A stretch of DNA of 64,000 bases, from positions 43,137 to 107,136 of the forward strand of contig JAIEAP010000023.1 of the NCBI GenBank assembly GCA_029071325.1, in the 5' to 3' direction. The notes under the pieces were generated by a model, which searched no databases, was not told the origin of the DNA, and was given only the letters and a program-made list of their open reading frames with translations. Positions 29,901-35,362 of this stretch are shown piece after piece. The DNA comes from Lachnospiraceae bacterium (lineage in GTDB: Bacteria; Bacillota; Clostridia; Lachnospirales; Lachnospiraceae). Both the position numbers and the translations under genes were made by a program. How positions within the stretch are numbered: position 1 is the stretch's first letter; the number at the start of each line of letters is the position of its first letter.

Positions 29901-31677
29901 GTATCACTGCCGTTCCAGTATATGTCTGCGGAGTAATAACGATCCGGGTGGGACTAATGGACTTAGGCTCAACCACATAGGAGTAGATTTTCTCAGAGCC
30001 GGCATAGTTTCCATTTTCCGTTCCTACTATTTTAATATAGTAGGTTCCCGCATCACACACATCGGTTGTCATGTTGGTGCATGCTGCATCCGTATAAACT
30101 GCATATGTAAAATCCTGAGGCATGGACAGGTTGTTGCCCTCGTCATCCACTGCCACCAGGTTCAATGACTTGTTGCTGCCATCATAGTACCCGGAATAGG
30201 AGCCGGTGCCAAGCACTCCGTTCAGGCTTCCGTTCACATACAAAGTAAATGTACATTTATCCAGAGATTTTGCCACAATATCAAATGAGATCGGGCTGGT
30301 AGGCGTACCCAGCTCCCCTTCATAATAATTGGCTCCGTCCGCCTTCACCTTCACATTTACATAATACCGTCCGATGTTGGTAGGATCCGTCACCACATTC
30401 TGATAAGCAGGATCACTGTAATATGTAACCGTATAATTGGTGTCCGTTATTGTCTCGTCATATTTATTCTTCACGGTAATCTCAGGAACGTTCACCTTAC
30501 CGGTATACTCCAACGTTGCACTACTGAGAGTTGCCGAACCTAATTCATCATAAATATTAAATGATATGTACCGATTACCGGTCAGATTTCCCGTACCCGT
30601 CAACTGCAGATTATTTAATCCGACACCGCCTGCACTATTGCCCAGATATGTATAGGTATAATTGCTGGACGGAATCTCAACGCCGTTTAACTTCACCACC
30701 AGCTCACTGGTCAGATCCGGCCTGCTGTTTTTCACATAATAATATTTATCCTTCCGGAATTCTATTACAGCGTCCTTAATGTCCGCTGGCTTAATGGTAA
30801 AACGGAAGGTCTTGCTTCCCTGATACAAACATGCTGCATTCGACGTGTTAGCACTGATGGTCAGGGACGCCGTACCGGCGTTGGTATTATTGGACCACGT
30901 TGCCTTATAATCATGCTCAGAAAATCCGGAATTCTGAGAATCCCTTAACGTATAAGCCGGACACTGTGCGGTGCCGTTATAAATCACGTCATTTAGGTTT
31001 TCAACAGTAACCGTATCAGAAGCCATATTATAATATATATAATAGGTACGTTCTATTAAATTGCCGCTAAAGGAATAGTTGCTGGTAGGTTTGAGGTTAA
31101 TTCTAAAGGAATGCTTCCCGGCGCTGGTATTGTTGCCCGGAGTATAGTCAATAGCATAATCTTCCGGACTCAGGGTGATGCGCTGGTCCGTACCGCTCAT
31201 GATACCATATACATAGGTAATCGTAGGGAATACGTCACTGCCGGTATAATACACATAACATTCATTGCCGACAGTACCCACACCCTGGTAGGTTACACCG
31301 ATATGCTCCAGTGACTGCTTTGCAATGGTGAAGCTTCTGGTAGTCTGCCAGTTATTGCCCGCTCCTATTCCTGTAATGTCGATAGAAGCCTGCCCGGCGT
31401 TTACATTATTAAGGTAGGTAACATGATAATCCTGGTTCTCTGTTAACGTTACCCCGTCAATCTGCACGGTAACTGCCGGTCTTACCTCCTGACCGGTATA
31501 AACGTAAGAACTTCCGCTCATCATTGCTCCATTGGCATCCGCACCTAATGTGATCGTCCCGTTCGTAGGGAAATTATCTGCGGCGCGGACCGGCATTCCC
31601 GGTATCAGCGTAAGAAACATGCTGACCGCCAGCACCATGACCAGCATCCTTTTTCCTAAATCCTTCAACTTCCTCAT
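23908..31677 (-). CDS. Giant secreted repeat protein (Ig-like repeats, GBS Bsp-like repeat, C-terminal YY-x-NPDV repeats)
   Basis: This is a 2,589-residue protein. A signal peptide (MRKLKDLGKRMLVMVLAVSMF, cut after PVRAA) is followed by about 26 tandem units of 75-100 residues. Each follows the plan YTG-x-x-x-x-P-x-x-x-V, then DYTVSY-x-NN, G-x-A-x-x-x-I-x-G-x-GNY-x-G, and a closing FTI, like bacterial Ig-like domains. The most regular units are the last four or five (about 2,060-2,350); N-terminal units are diverged. Next is one GBS Bsp-like repeat (about 2,355-2,450). Last come four repeats of about 45 residues (YYVTHNPDVARAFG, HFLNYGMREGRQAS, RYRDLRAAFG). No LPXTG or S-layer motif is present, so the C-terminal repeats may hold it at the wall. 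A large adhesin or matrix protein is likely. It has its own terminator. Confidence 0.85.
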   Translation of the reverse strand: MRKLKDLGKRMLVMVLAVSMFLTLIPGMPVRAADNFPTNGTITLGADANGAMMSGSSYVYTGQEVRPAVTVQIDGVTLTENQDYHVTYLNNVNAGQASIDITGIGAGNNWQTTRSFTIAKQSLEHIGVTYQGVGTVGNECYVYYTGSDVFPTITYVYGIMSGTDQRITLSPEDYAIDYTPGNNTSAGKHSFRINLKPTSNYSFSGNLIERTYYIYYNMASDTVTVENLNDVIYNGTAQCPAYTLRDSQNSGFSEHDYKATWSNNTNAGTASLTISANTSNAACLYQGSKTFRFTIKPADIKDAVIEFRKDKYYYVKNSRPDLTSELVVKLNGVEIPSSNYTYTYLGNSAGGVGLNNLQLTGTGNLTGNRYISFNIYDELGSATLSSATLEYTGKVNVPEITVKNKYDETITDTNYTVTYYSDPAYQNVVTDPTNIGRYYVNVKVKADGANYYEGELGTPTSPISFDIVAKSLDKCTFTLYVNGSLNGVLGTGSYSGYYDGSNKSLNLVAVDDEGNNLSMPQDFTYAVYTDAACTNMTTDVCDAGTYYIKIVGTENGNYAGSEKIYSYVVEPKSISPTRIVITPQTYTGTAVIPDPANITVSYRDTANGPEKTIDSSNIEVVSCSNNIAIGTARATIRLTGNYRLMTDAEDTASFQIVPRKLSECDWKLIDERLEYNGMSQVPRFSITDNNGAKILIQGIDYQVTYFTDPGYSSTVQELVNARTYYIQVIGLGIYENTDLDARIRTSFEIYAKDMTNLTVTASNMAYTGNEVNPVITVKDGNRVLTQGADYTLEGYYSDKECTVPSTHTDSGQVYVKLQAVSGSNYAGTAVASFFIGTNIANAADVFTVSGGTYNRASHKSTIIAAIRSRMMEKGIAEDSYDVALFSDEQRQTDITGTDENDSYFVNAGQIYYRISGKRAYYGNLDGIATINKKNIGELYAQVIGQHTFNELGQNVPISTSLDMDGVILQWPVTDGYILTADDYEIERSQNAVNAGSATLTLKAKEDSNYTGTRTVTYTIVPKDLHDVENLTVNVTSAVYADRKQTPGITVTYGSSNKLLRAGTDYSVTYFRDENFRIPASDTDRTNAGTTYVRIEGVGNYKGVLTTAEFDNGTVKGNNRFVIEPLDIQNVAVSLTGREYMFSYNIPSFTVMQTFTYENGSGKYEYLLQSGRDYTYDPVRVDEFTVGQQSVTITGQGNFTGRKTVNFYYRGNIAEQVEVILGETTVNYDPRQAAGSGMTVSSISVHVKGNDQLVLQENADYTVTYQNNKVPGRADVIITGREGNYWVGTYTAHFDIVGSISNAEITIPTQVYTGREYNTTTQPIQNMQVTFDGKTLVEGVDYKIKSIVNAKEVSSTAPTVIIEGNGTYFTGEKSATFAIKYDIGSVNVDIALAGTGVYTYTGSPIEPGFSVNYYVTSTSFVTLERGTDYTVSYRNNVEVARANGESGPCVVIEATPGGRLTSGTRYKAFTIDAIHMADYEIIGVNDSYTYTGKLIKPNTLQVKKIGSSEIMDPANYDIYYQTSGDDPTSAPAGSIESIIVVGKGNYEGQITKDIQITSLNLANTTYYIEDQTYTGEELKPEVTFRFNDENGQEQTLTIEKDYVVEEYRNNVNAAQSNGVNAPYARVRGVGSCIGGMELFFTIQKRNMEDLIYSEVEDPQYVPMKTKYEPEVQVYMSSSSSEPLERDVAYTVRYFNNDYVRPENGTNGPYMLITPKDTVNYTGSHMISFAILPRDLSSDNIEGTLSDASDSGFDPVNRNYPYEANRTYAPSLSLRDRSENGVIPLVNGTDYTYRYVNNDVGVATAYIEVTGMGNYAGTRIERFTIGTLLAPSTVTVSGISDTVYNGLDTTPKNIKVRFNRTGQDLVLNQDYTIKYYTDPDCLIEASAVDRIHAGTIYVAIIGSENEQTGYVGTVVVPYVIARKSLTSTDITVSGTEDMNYTGSALIPDLTLRDSSTGLVIDPTQYTVTYENNVEIGTASATITATDTGNYRDSITVYYKITKYDINRVWAEAIPDQAYTGDYIRPALTIYDGGKLLTEGVDYEVVNGNNLRAGESWVIIKGLGNYDKTKRVYFNIIASLEGALIDDIEEQMYMGRPVTPSVNVACGGNTLVLGRDYTVTYANNNAVGDASITIRPLSKYYTGTIVKKFRISNSISYATVSGVPSSVMYTGNAFTPEVTVSYGGVTLTRGIDYTVSYTNNVRVGTAGVVITGIGIYSGQKVVPFRILEKSIVNCTIYAVASQSYTGKAQTPPVVVKDGSTALVNGRDYTLSYQNNVNVGTGYVIITGAGDYKGSATRSFSIVQPVAVANVMVQNRNSAAGTFDIVVDGVASYITNVQVPVWSRADQSDIVWYNASRVDSDTFIVHADIRNHQNSVGVYNIHVYVSGQGTSLQCAYTTVAVFGGGYENVFDYEYYVTHNPDVARAFGNDPKAVYEHFLNYGMREGRQASADFNVQSYQARYRDLRAAFGSDLPAYYRHYISNGKAEGRIATGSTSYVNALTVYNGVDYSLVYDYNYYVNKYPDIKAAFNGDDAATLKHFVENGMREGRQAKASFNVNIYRSMYADLRAAFGGDLPSYYLHYINNGYRENRRAS

Positions 31678-31767
31678 AGAACCTCTCCTTTAAAAAAGCG
31701 CAAAATATACCACATCTAAACTTTTTATCGTCCAGATGCGGCATTTTCTTTATACCTCGATACAATT

Positions 31768-32643
31768 TTATTTTAATTTTTTGATATTTTCTCTCTTTTG
31801 GATTATATTCTCATTTAACCGGGACAGCTCATCCATGAGGTTAAAGTGAAAGTTCATGGTTCCTCCGCCGGCTGTTTCCGTTCGTTCCTGTGCCAACTCA
31901 CCGCAGATGCCAAAAACACTCATCAGCTCCGCTGCCGCCATTAAATCCGGATTATATGGGGCTTGCGGATTCTTTCCCGCTTCCTGCTGCGACACCCAGG
32001 TTCCCATCCCCAGTTTCTTCACCGCAGCAAAATAGGCTCCCAAAAGGGCGCTTGCCATGCAGCCGCATCCGGTAATCCTTGTCATATACGCACTGCCGTT
32101 TGCCACAAGAAAGCACTCTGTCCCGTCTGTTACCACATCTGTCTCTCCGGATAATACGACCAGAACTCCATGGCGAGCCGCAAGTTCTCCCGCCAGCGAA
32201 ATCCTCTCTTCCATAGAGATATCTTCTCTGGCATCCACCCCTGTAACAGTAGAACGCCCCTGCACCAGCGCGCGGATCTCCGACGCATTGCCCCGAACGC
32301 AGGTAACGGCTCCTCCTGCCAGCAATTTGCCGGCAAACCGCCGACGCAGGCCGGAGCCTCCCGCCCCCACCGGATCCAAAATCACCGGATGCCCCAGCCG
32401 CAGATTTACGGCACTCGCCCGCCTCATAGCCTTAAAATCTGCAGTCGCCCCGAGATTGCACACAAGCGCATCACAGCCCGCCGCCACCTCAGCCGCCTCC
32501 TCGGCAGCATGAGCCATGGTGGGGGATGCTCCCACGGCAAGCAAAGCGTTGGCACAGTCGCCCGCGGTTACTATATTCGTGATGCACTGGACCAGAGGCT
32601 TTACCTCAGATATCCGGGGATATATCATTTCCCATGGCAGCAT
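31768..32643 (-). CDS. thiM: Hydroxyethylthiazole kinase ThiM
   Basis: This is a 291-residue protein with QCITNIVTAGDCANALLAVGASPTMAHA near the start, DPVGAGGSGLRR, CVRGNASEIRAL, and TGCGCMASALLGAYFA at the nucleotide and substrate site, all typical of ThiM. It phosphorylates the thiazole alcohol in thiamine salvage. The ATG at 32643 follows AGGAGG at six bases; a GTG two codons upstream would overlap that site. It lies 19 bp after thiW, so it is co-transcribed. Confidence 0.94.
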   Translation of the reverse strand: MLPWEMIYPRISEVKPLVQCITNIVTAGDCANALLAVGASPTMAHAAEEAAEVAAGCDALVCNLGATADFKAMRRASAVNLRLGHPVILDPVGAGGSGLRRRFAGKLLAGGAVTCVRGNASEIRALVQGRSTVTGVDAREDISMEERISLAGELAARHGVLVVLSGETDVVTDGTECFLVANGSAYMTRITGCGCMASALLGAYFAAVKKLGMGTWVSQQEAGKNPQAPYNPDLMAAAELMSVFGICGELAQERTETAGGGTMNFHFNLMDELSRLNENIIQKRENIKKLK

Positions 32644-32662
32644 GCACACCCTCCTATCATTA

Positions 32663-33193
32663 CTATCTCATCTCCACACTTCCTGCACCGGAGTCTTCTT
32701 CTAATAGTCTATCAACAACTCCGGATTTTTTCAAGGCTGTTACCAACACCGCCGCTATGACAGTTCCTCCCACCGTGCTGATCAGGAAGGGTACAATATA
32801 TGCAAACGCCGCCGCATCTACCCCCATAAGGAGCTTTGCTACCGGATAGGCAAGCAGTCCGCCGATGATCCCGGTGCCAAACACTTCCCCCAGATAGGTG
32901 AGGGGCAGATTCTTAAACCACCGATACAGCAGGCCTGCCAGCAGCGCCCCGCACATACTGCCCGGAAACGCCATCAGAGAGCCCAGTCCCATCAGATTCC
33001 TCAGCACGCTGGCGGCAAAGGCTGCGGCTACCGTCCAGCCCGGTCCCAGAAACACAGCCCCCATAATATTCATCAGATGCTGTATCGGCGCACATTTTGC
33101 GCTTCCCACCGGAAACGAAAACATAGAGCCGACCACGGACACCGCCACAAAGATCGCCGTAAGTGTTAATTTTTTGACATTTGTTTTTTTCAT
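32663..33193 (-). CDS. thiW: ThiW, substrate-binding (S) component of an ECF thiazole transporter
   Basis: This is a 176-residue membrane protein with about five helices, beginning LTLTAIFVAVSVVGSMFSFP and containing GSAKCAPIQHLMNIMGAVFLGPGW, a stretch characteristic of ThiW. It is predicted to capture hydroxyethylthiazole for a shared energising ECF module encoded elsewhere. It sits directly upstream of thiM, which uses that substrate. A hairpin-rich 202-bp gap separates it from thiD, so it may have separate control. Confidence 0.9.
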   Translation of the reverse strand: MKKTNVKKLTLTAIFVAVSVVGSMFSFPVGSAKCAPIQHLMNIMGAVFLGPGWTVAAAFAASVLRNLMGLGSLMAFPGSMCGALLAGLLYRWFKNLPLTYLGEVFGTGIIGGLLAYPVAKLLMGVDAAAFAYIVPFLISTVGGTVIAAVLVTALKKSGVVDRLLEEDSGAGSVEMR

Positions 33194-33251
33194 ATTGCAT
33201 CATCCTTTCTCTTTTTGTGCTGTTTAGAACAGCTGATCTATTAAAACAAAA

Positions 33252-33297
33252 AGCATAAAAAGGATCGGCGCCCGCGGTGGTGCCCCCCTTTTTATGC
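33252..33297 (-). terminator. Strong hairpin with T-tract between thiD and thiW
   Basis: AGCATAAAAAGG at 33252-33263 pairs with CCTTTTTATGCT at 33287-33298, with a GC-rich loop. On the minus strand it is followed by TTTTTGTTTT. It lies 58 bp before thiW and about 100 bp after thiD, so it may either end the thiED transcript or attenuate thiW-thiM. The loop contains GGCACCACCGCGGG, which resembles part of a T-box antiterminator, but no full T-box leader fits. Confidence 0.65.
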
Positions 33298-33395
33298 TCT
33301 TTTGCTTTCCTGTTTCAAACATAAAACTTATGTTTCCATATAACCCGGAACAAGGTCTCTCTATGCAATTGTCTGTATGGCCAAACTGCCTGTGG

Positions 33396-34196
33396 TCAGC
33401 ATTCGTCTTCCCGTCCACGGCACACATACATGTGATCCAGCGGCCCGTTTCCCCTACCCAGATTCATTTGCTGACGCAGCGCGCCGCTGATATATGCCTT
33501 GGCCCGCCGTACACTTTCCTGCCGTGTGCAGCCTGCGGCAAGACCCGCCGCAATAGCAGAAGACAGTGTGCAGCCCGTTCCATGGGTATTGGGATTCTCA
33601 ATATGCTCCCCATAAAACCACTGGGATTGTCCGTTATCATACAACAGGTCGTTGGCGGTATTTGTCTCATGACCTCCTTTGACCAGAACTGCCGTCTGGC
33701 AGCGTGCCGCAATCCGCCGCGCCGCCTCCTGCATATCTTCCGGTGTGTCAATCACAATCCCACTCAACCGCTCTGCCTCGGGTATATTGGGCGTAATCAC
33801 CTCCGCCAAAGGCAGAAGCTCCGCGATCAGCGCCTCCTGCGCATCTTCCTTTAGGAGGACGCTTCCGCTGGTCGACACCATGACCGGATCTACCACGATA
33901 TGACGCGCCCGGTACTTTTTCAGGCTTGCACTTATGACATGGACTAGTTCCGCAGAAGCTGCCATCCCGATTTTCACGGCATCCGGCATAATATCCTCAA
34001 AAATACATGCAAGCTGTTTTTCCAGGAATTCCGGCGGAACTTCCAGAATCCCATACACCCCCGTGGTGTTCTGGGCCGTCAAAGCCGTAATGGCGCTCAT
34101 GGCATACAGCCCATGTGCCGCAATGGTCTTAATATCCGCCTGGATGCCTGCGCCGCCGCTGCAATCGCTTCCTGCTATGGTCAAAACCGTCTTCAT
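33396..34196 (-). CDS. thiD: Hydroxymethylpyrimidine/phosphomethylpyrimidine kinase ThiD
   Basis: This is a 266-residue ribokinase-fold enzyme: TIAGSDCSGGAGIQADIKT at the N-terminus, TALTAQNTTGVYGI, DPVMVSTSGSVLL, and the anion hole GTGCTLSSAIAAGLA. It phosphorylates HMP and then HMP-P in thiamine synthesis. It starts 12 bp after thiE, in the same transcript. Confidence 0.95.
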   Translation of the reverse strand: MKTVLTIAGSDCSGGAGIQADIKTIAAHGLYAMSAITALTAQNTTGVYGILEVPPEFLEKQLACIFEDIMPDAVKIGMAASAELVHVISASLKKYRARHIVVDPVMVSTSGSVLLKEDAQEALIAELLPLAEVITPNIPEAERLSGIVIDTPEDMQEAARRIAARCQTAVLVKGGHETNTANDLLYDNGQSQWFYGEHIENPNTHGTGCTLSSAIAAGLAAGCTRQESVRRAKAYISGALRQQMNLGRGNGPLDHMYVCRGREDEC

Positions 34197-34208
34197 GTGG
34201 TCTCCTCT

Positions 34209-34829
34209 CTATTCTCCCGTCTCAAACAGCCGGCGCATCCGTCTTGCGGCCTCCGTCACATCCGGCTGCGCCACCACTGCGGACACCACCGCAATACCGT
34301 TAATGCCCGTATCACGCAGCGTTCCCACATTCTCTGCCGCAATGCCGCCTATCGCCACCATGGGAATTGTGACGGCATCACGAATCTGCATCAGTAATTC
34401 TCTGGTCACCGGTCTGGTATTATCCTTGGTCCCAGTAGCAAACACGGCTCCCACGCCCAGATAATCCGCTCCGGCCCGTTCCGCAGCCTGCGCTTCATCC
34501 ACCCGCGCCGCAGACACTCCGATCACCTTGCCCGCTCCCATCAAACGTCTCGCCGCCTCAATGGGCATATCTGACTGTCCCAGATGTACGCCCGCAGCAT
34601 CCACCGCCATGGCAATATCCACACGGTCGTTAATGATCAAAGGCACTCCAAAGCGATCCGTCACCGCCTTCAGCGCCAGCGCCGTCTCATACATCTGCCG
34701 GCCGGACGCATGCTTATCCCGCAATTGAACCACACTGGCCCCGCCCTTCAGCGCCAATTCCACGGATTCCTCCATAGAAGCGCTGCTCATCAATTCCCGG
34801 TCGGTACATACATATAACGTGTAATCCAT
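34209..34829 (-). CDS. thiE: Thiamine-phosphate synthase ThiE
   Basis: This is a 206-residue TIM barrel enzyme with VVQLRDKHASGRQ, INDRVDIAMAVDAAGVHLGQSDMPIE, GVSAARVDEAQAAERAGADYLGVGAVFATGTK and AIGGIAAENV, all standard ThiE motifs. It joins HMP-PP and thiazole phosphate to thiamine phosphate. It is the first gene after the TPP riboswitch. A repeat element of about 150 bp lies between the riboswitch terminator and this gene. The ribosome site is GGAGGTTACC. Confidence 0.95.
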   Translation of the reverse strand: MDYTLYVCTDRELMSSASMEESVELALKGGASVVQLRDKHASGRQMYETALALKAVTDRFGVPLIINDRVDIAMAVDAAGVHLGQSDMPIEAARRLMGAGKVIGVSAARVDEAQAAERAGADYLGVGAVFATGTKDNTRPVTRELLMQIRDAVTIPMVAIGGIAAENVGTLRDTGINGIAVVSAVVAQPDVTEAARRMRRLFETGE

Positions 34830-34847
34830 GGTAACCTCCTGATAATA

Positions 34848-34999
34848 GTAACTGTTCAGCCCGCGTCATTCGCAAAGGCACCTTCGGTGCTTTCCCGCTG
34901 CTTCGCAGCTAACTTTGCTCATAAACAGACGCTCCGCTCATCGCCTGCACAGCACGCTTATCCATGCAAGCATGATTCGCGTGCCATACAGGCGATGGC
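34848..34999 (+). repeat. Interspersed structured repeat, copy B
   Basis: GTAACTGTTCAGCCCGC (34848-34864) is followed by a core shared nearly base for base with the copy at 49,960-50,052: ATTCGCAAAGGCACC, GCTGCTTCGCAGCTAACTTT and GCTCCGCTCAT. A variable hairpin ends the element: CATCGCCTG at 34939-34947 pairs with CAGGCGATG at 34989-34997, and GCACGC-like bases also pair. It lies inside the thi leader, on the strand opposite thi transcription. Confidence 0.8.
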
Positions 35000-35009
35000 T
35001 AAACTGACG

Positions 35010-35039
35010 AAAAAAATGCACACCCCGAAGGATATGCAT
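35010..35039 (-). terminator. Riboswitch-controlled terminator of the thi operon
   Basis: On the minus strand, ATGCATATCC (complement of 35030-35039), a TTCG tetraloop and GGGTGTGCAT form a 10-bp stem followed by seven T. It lies about 30 nt after the TPP riboswitch and is its likely expression platform. Confidence 0.75.
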
Positions 35040-35067
35040 CTGTTCACAAATTCTTTTCTCCGCGATA

Positions 35068-35146
35068 CACTCCCTACGACAGTATTAACTGACAGGTTCA
35101 AAGGGTCAGGCATCCGCCTTCTCAACTATAATAAGTTCCCCTGTTA
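35068..35146 (-). promoter_or_regulatory. TPP riboswitch (THI element)
   Basis: The minus strand reads CAGGGGAAC, then GTTGAGA, GCCTGACCCTTTGAACCTG and TTAATACTGTCGTAGGGAG. These are the conserved 5' GGGG, the CTGAGA-like segment (here TTGAGA), ACCCTTTGAACCTG and GTTAATAC...CGTAGGGA of the THI box. It precedes thiE, thiD, thiW and thiM, and is followed by a terminator. Bound thiamine diphosphate should therefore stop transcription. Confidence 0.92.
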
Positions 35147-35167
35147 TCCGATGTATGTAATTGTCAG

Positions 35168-35241
35168 TCGATGCGACAGGATTTGAACCTGCGACCTCTG
35201 CGTCCCGAACGCAGCGCTCTACCAAGCTGAGCCACGCATCG
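35168..35241 (-). tRNA. tRNA-Pro (anticodon CGG)
   Basis: The 74-nt cloverleaf is on the minus strand. The acceptor stem is CGATGCG/CGCATCG with discriminator A at 35168. The D arm is GCTCAGCTTGGTAGAGC. The anticodon stem-loop is CTGCG-TTCGGGA-CGCAG with CGG at positions 34-36. The T arm is GCAGGTTCAAATCCTGT (TTCAAAT loop). CCA is not encoded. Its 3' end is only about 22 nt before the TPP riboswitch. Confidence 0.93.
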
Positions 35242-35266
35242 ATTAAGCACATTTACGCGCCCAATT

Positions 35267-35295
35267 ATAATATCATAGATTTCACAATTTGTCCA
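35267..35295 (-). promoter_or_regulatory. Predicted promoter of the tRNA-Pro gene (possibly also of thi)
   Basis: On the minus strand, TGGACA (complement of 35290-35295) and TATTAT (complement of 35267-35272) are 17 bp apart. A perfect TATAAT lies 3 bp further on (35264-35269). No promoter is evident in the 22 bp between the tRNA and the riboswitch. Confidence 0.5.
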
Positions 35296-35362
35296 GCATA
35301 TTTTTCTTCAAATTCAGCGTTACTATTCACAGACACTTCTTATGTGCCTGCAAATAGTAATG

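Noticed and set aside
31678..31767. Terminator or operator hairpin between thiM and the giant gene
   Set aside because: CCGCATCT can pair with AGATGTGG on the minus strand, but the stem is short, the T-run is weak, and no convincing promoter pair fits, so it was not listed as a feature.
33194..33395. T-box leader upstream of thiW
   Set aside because: Only GGCACCACCGCGGG resembles a T-box. The specifier stem, AG-box and the rest of the antiterminator could not be found, so it is recorded only as a terminator hairpin.
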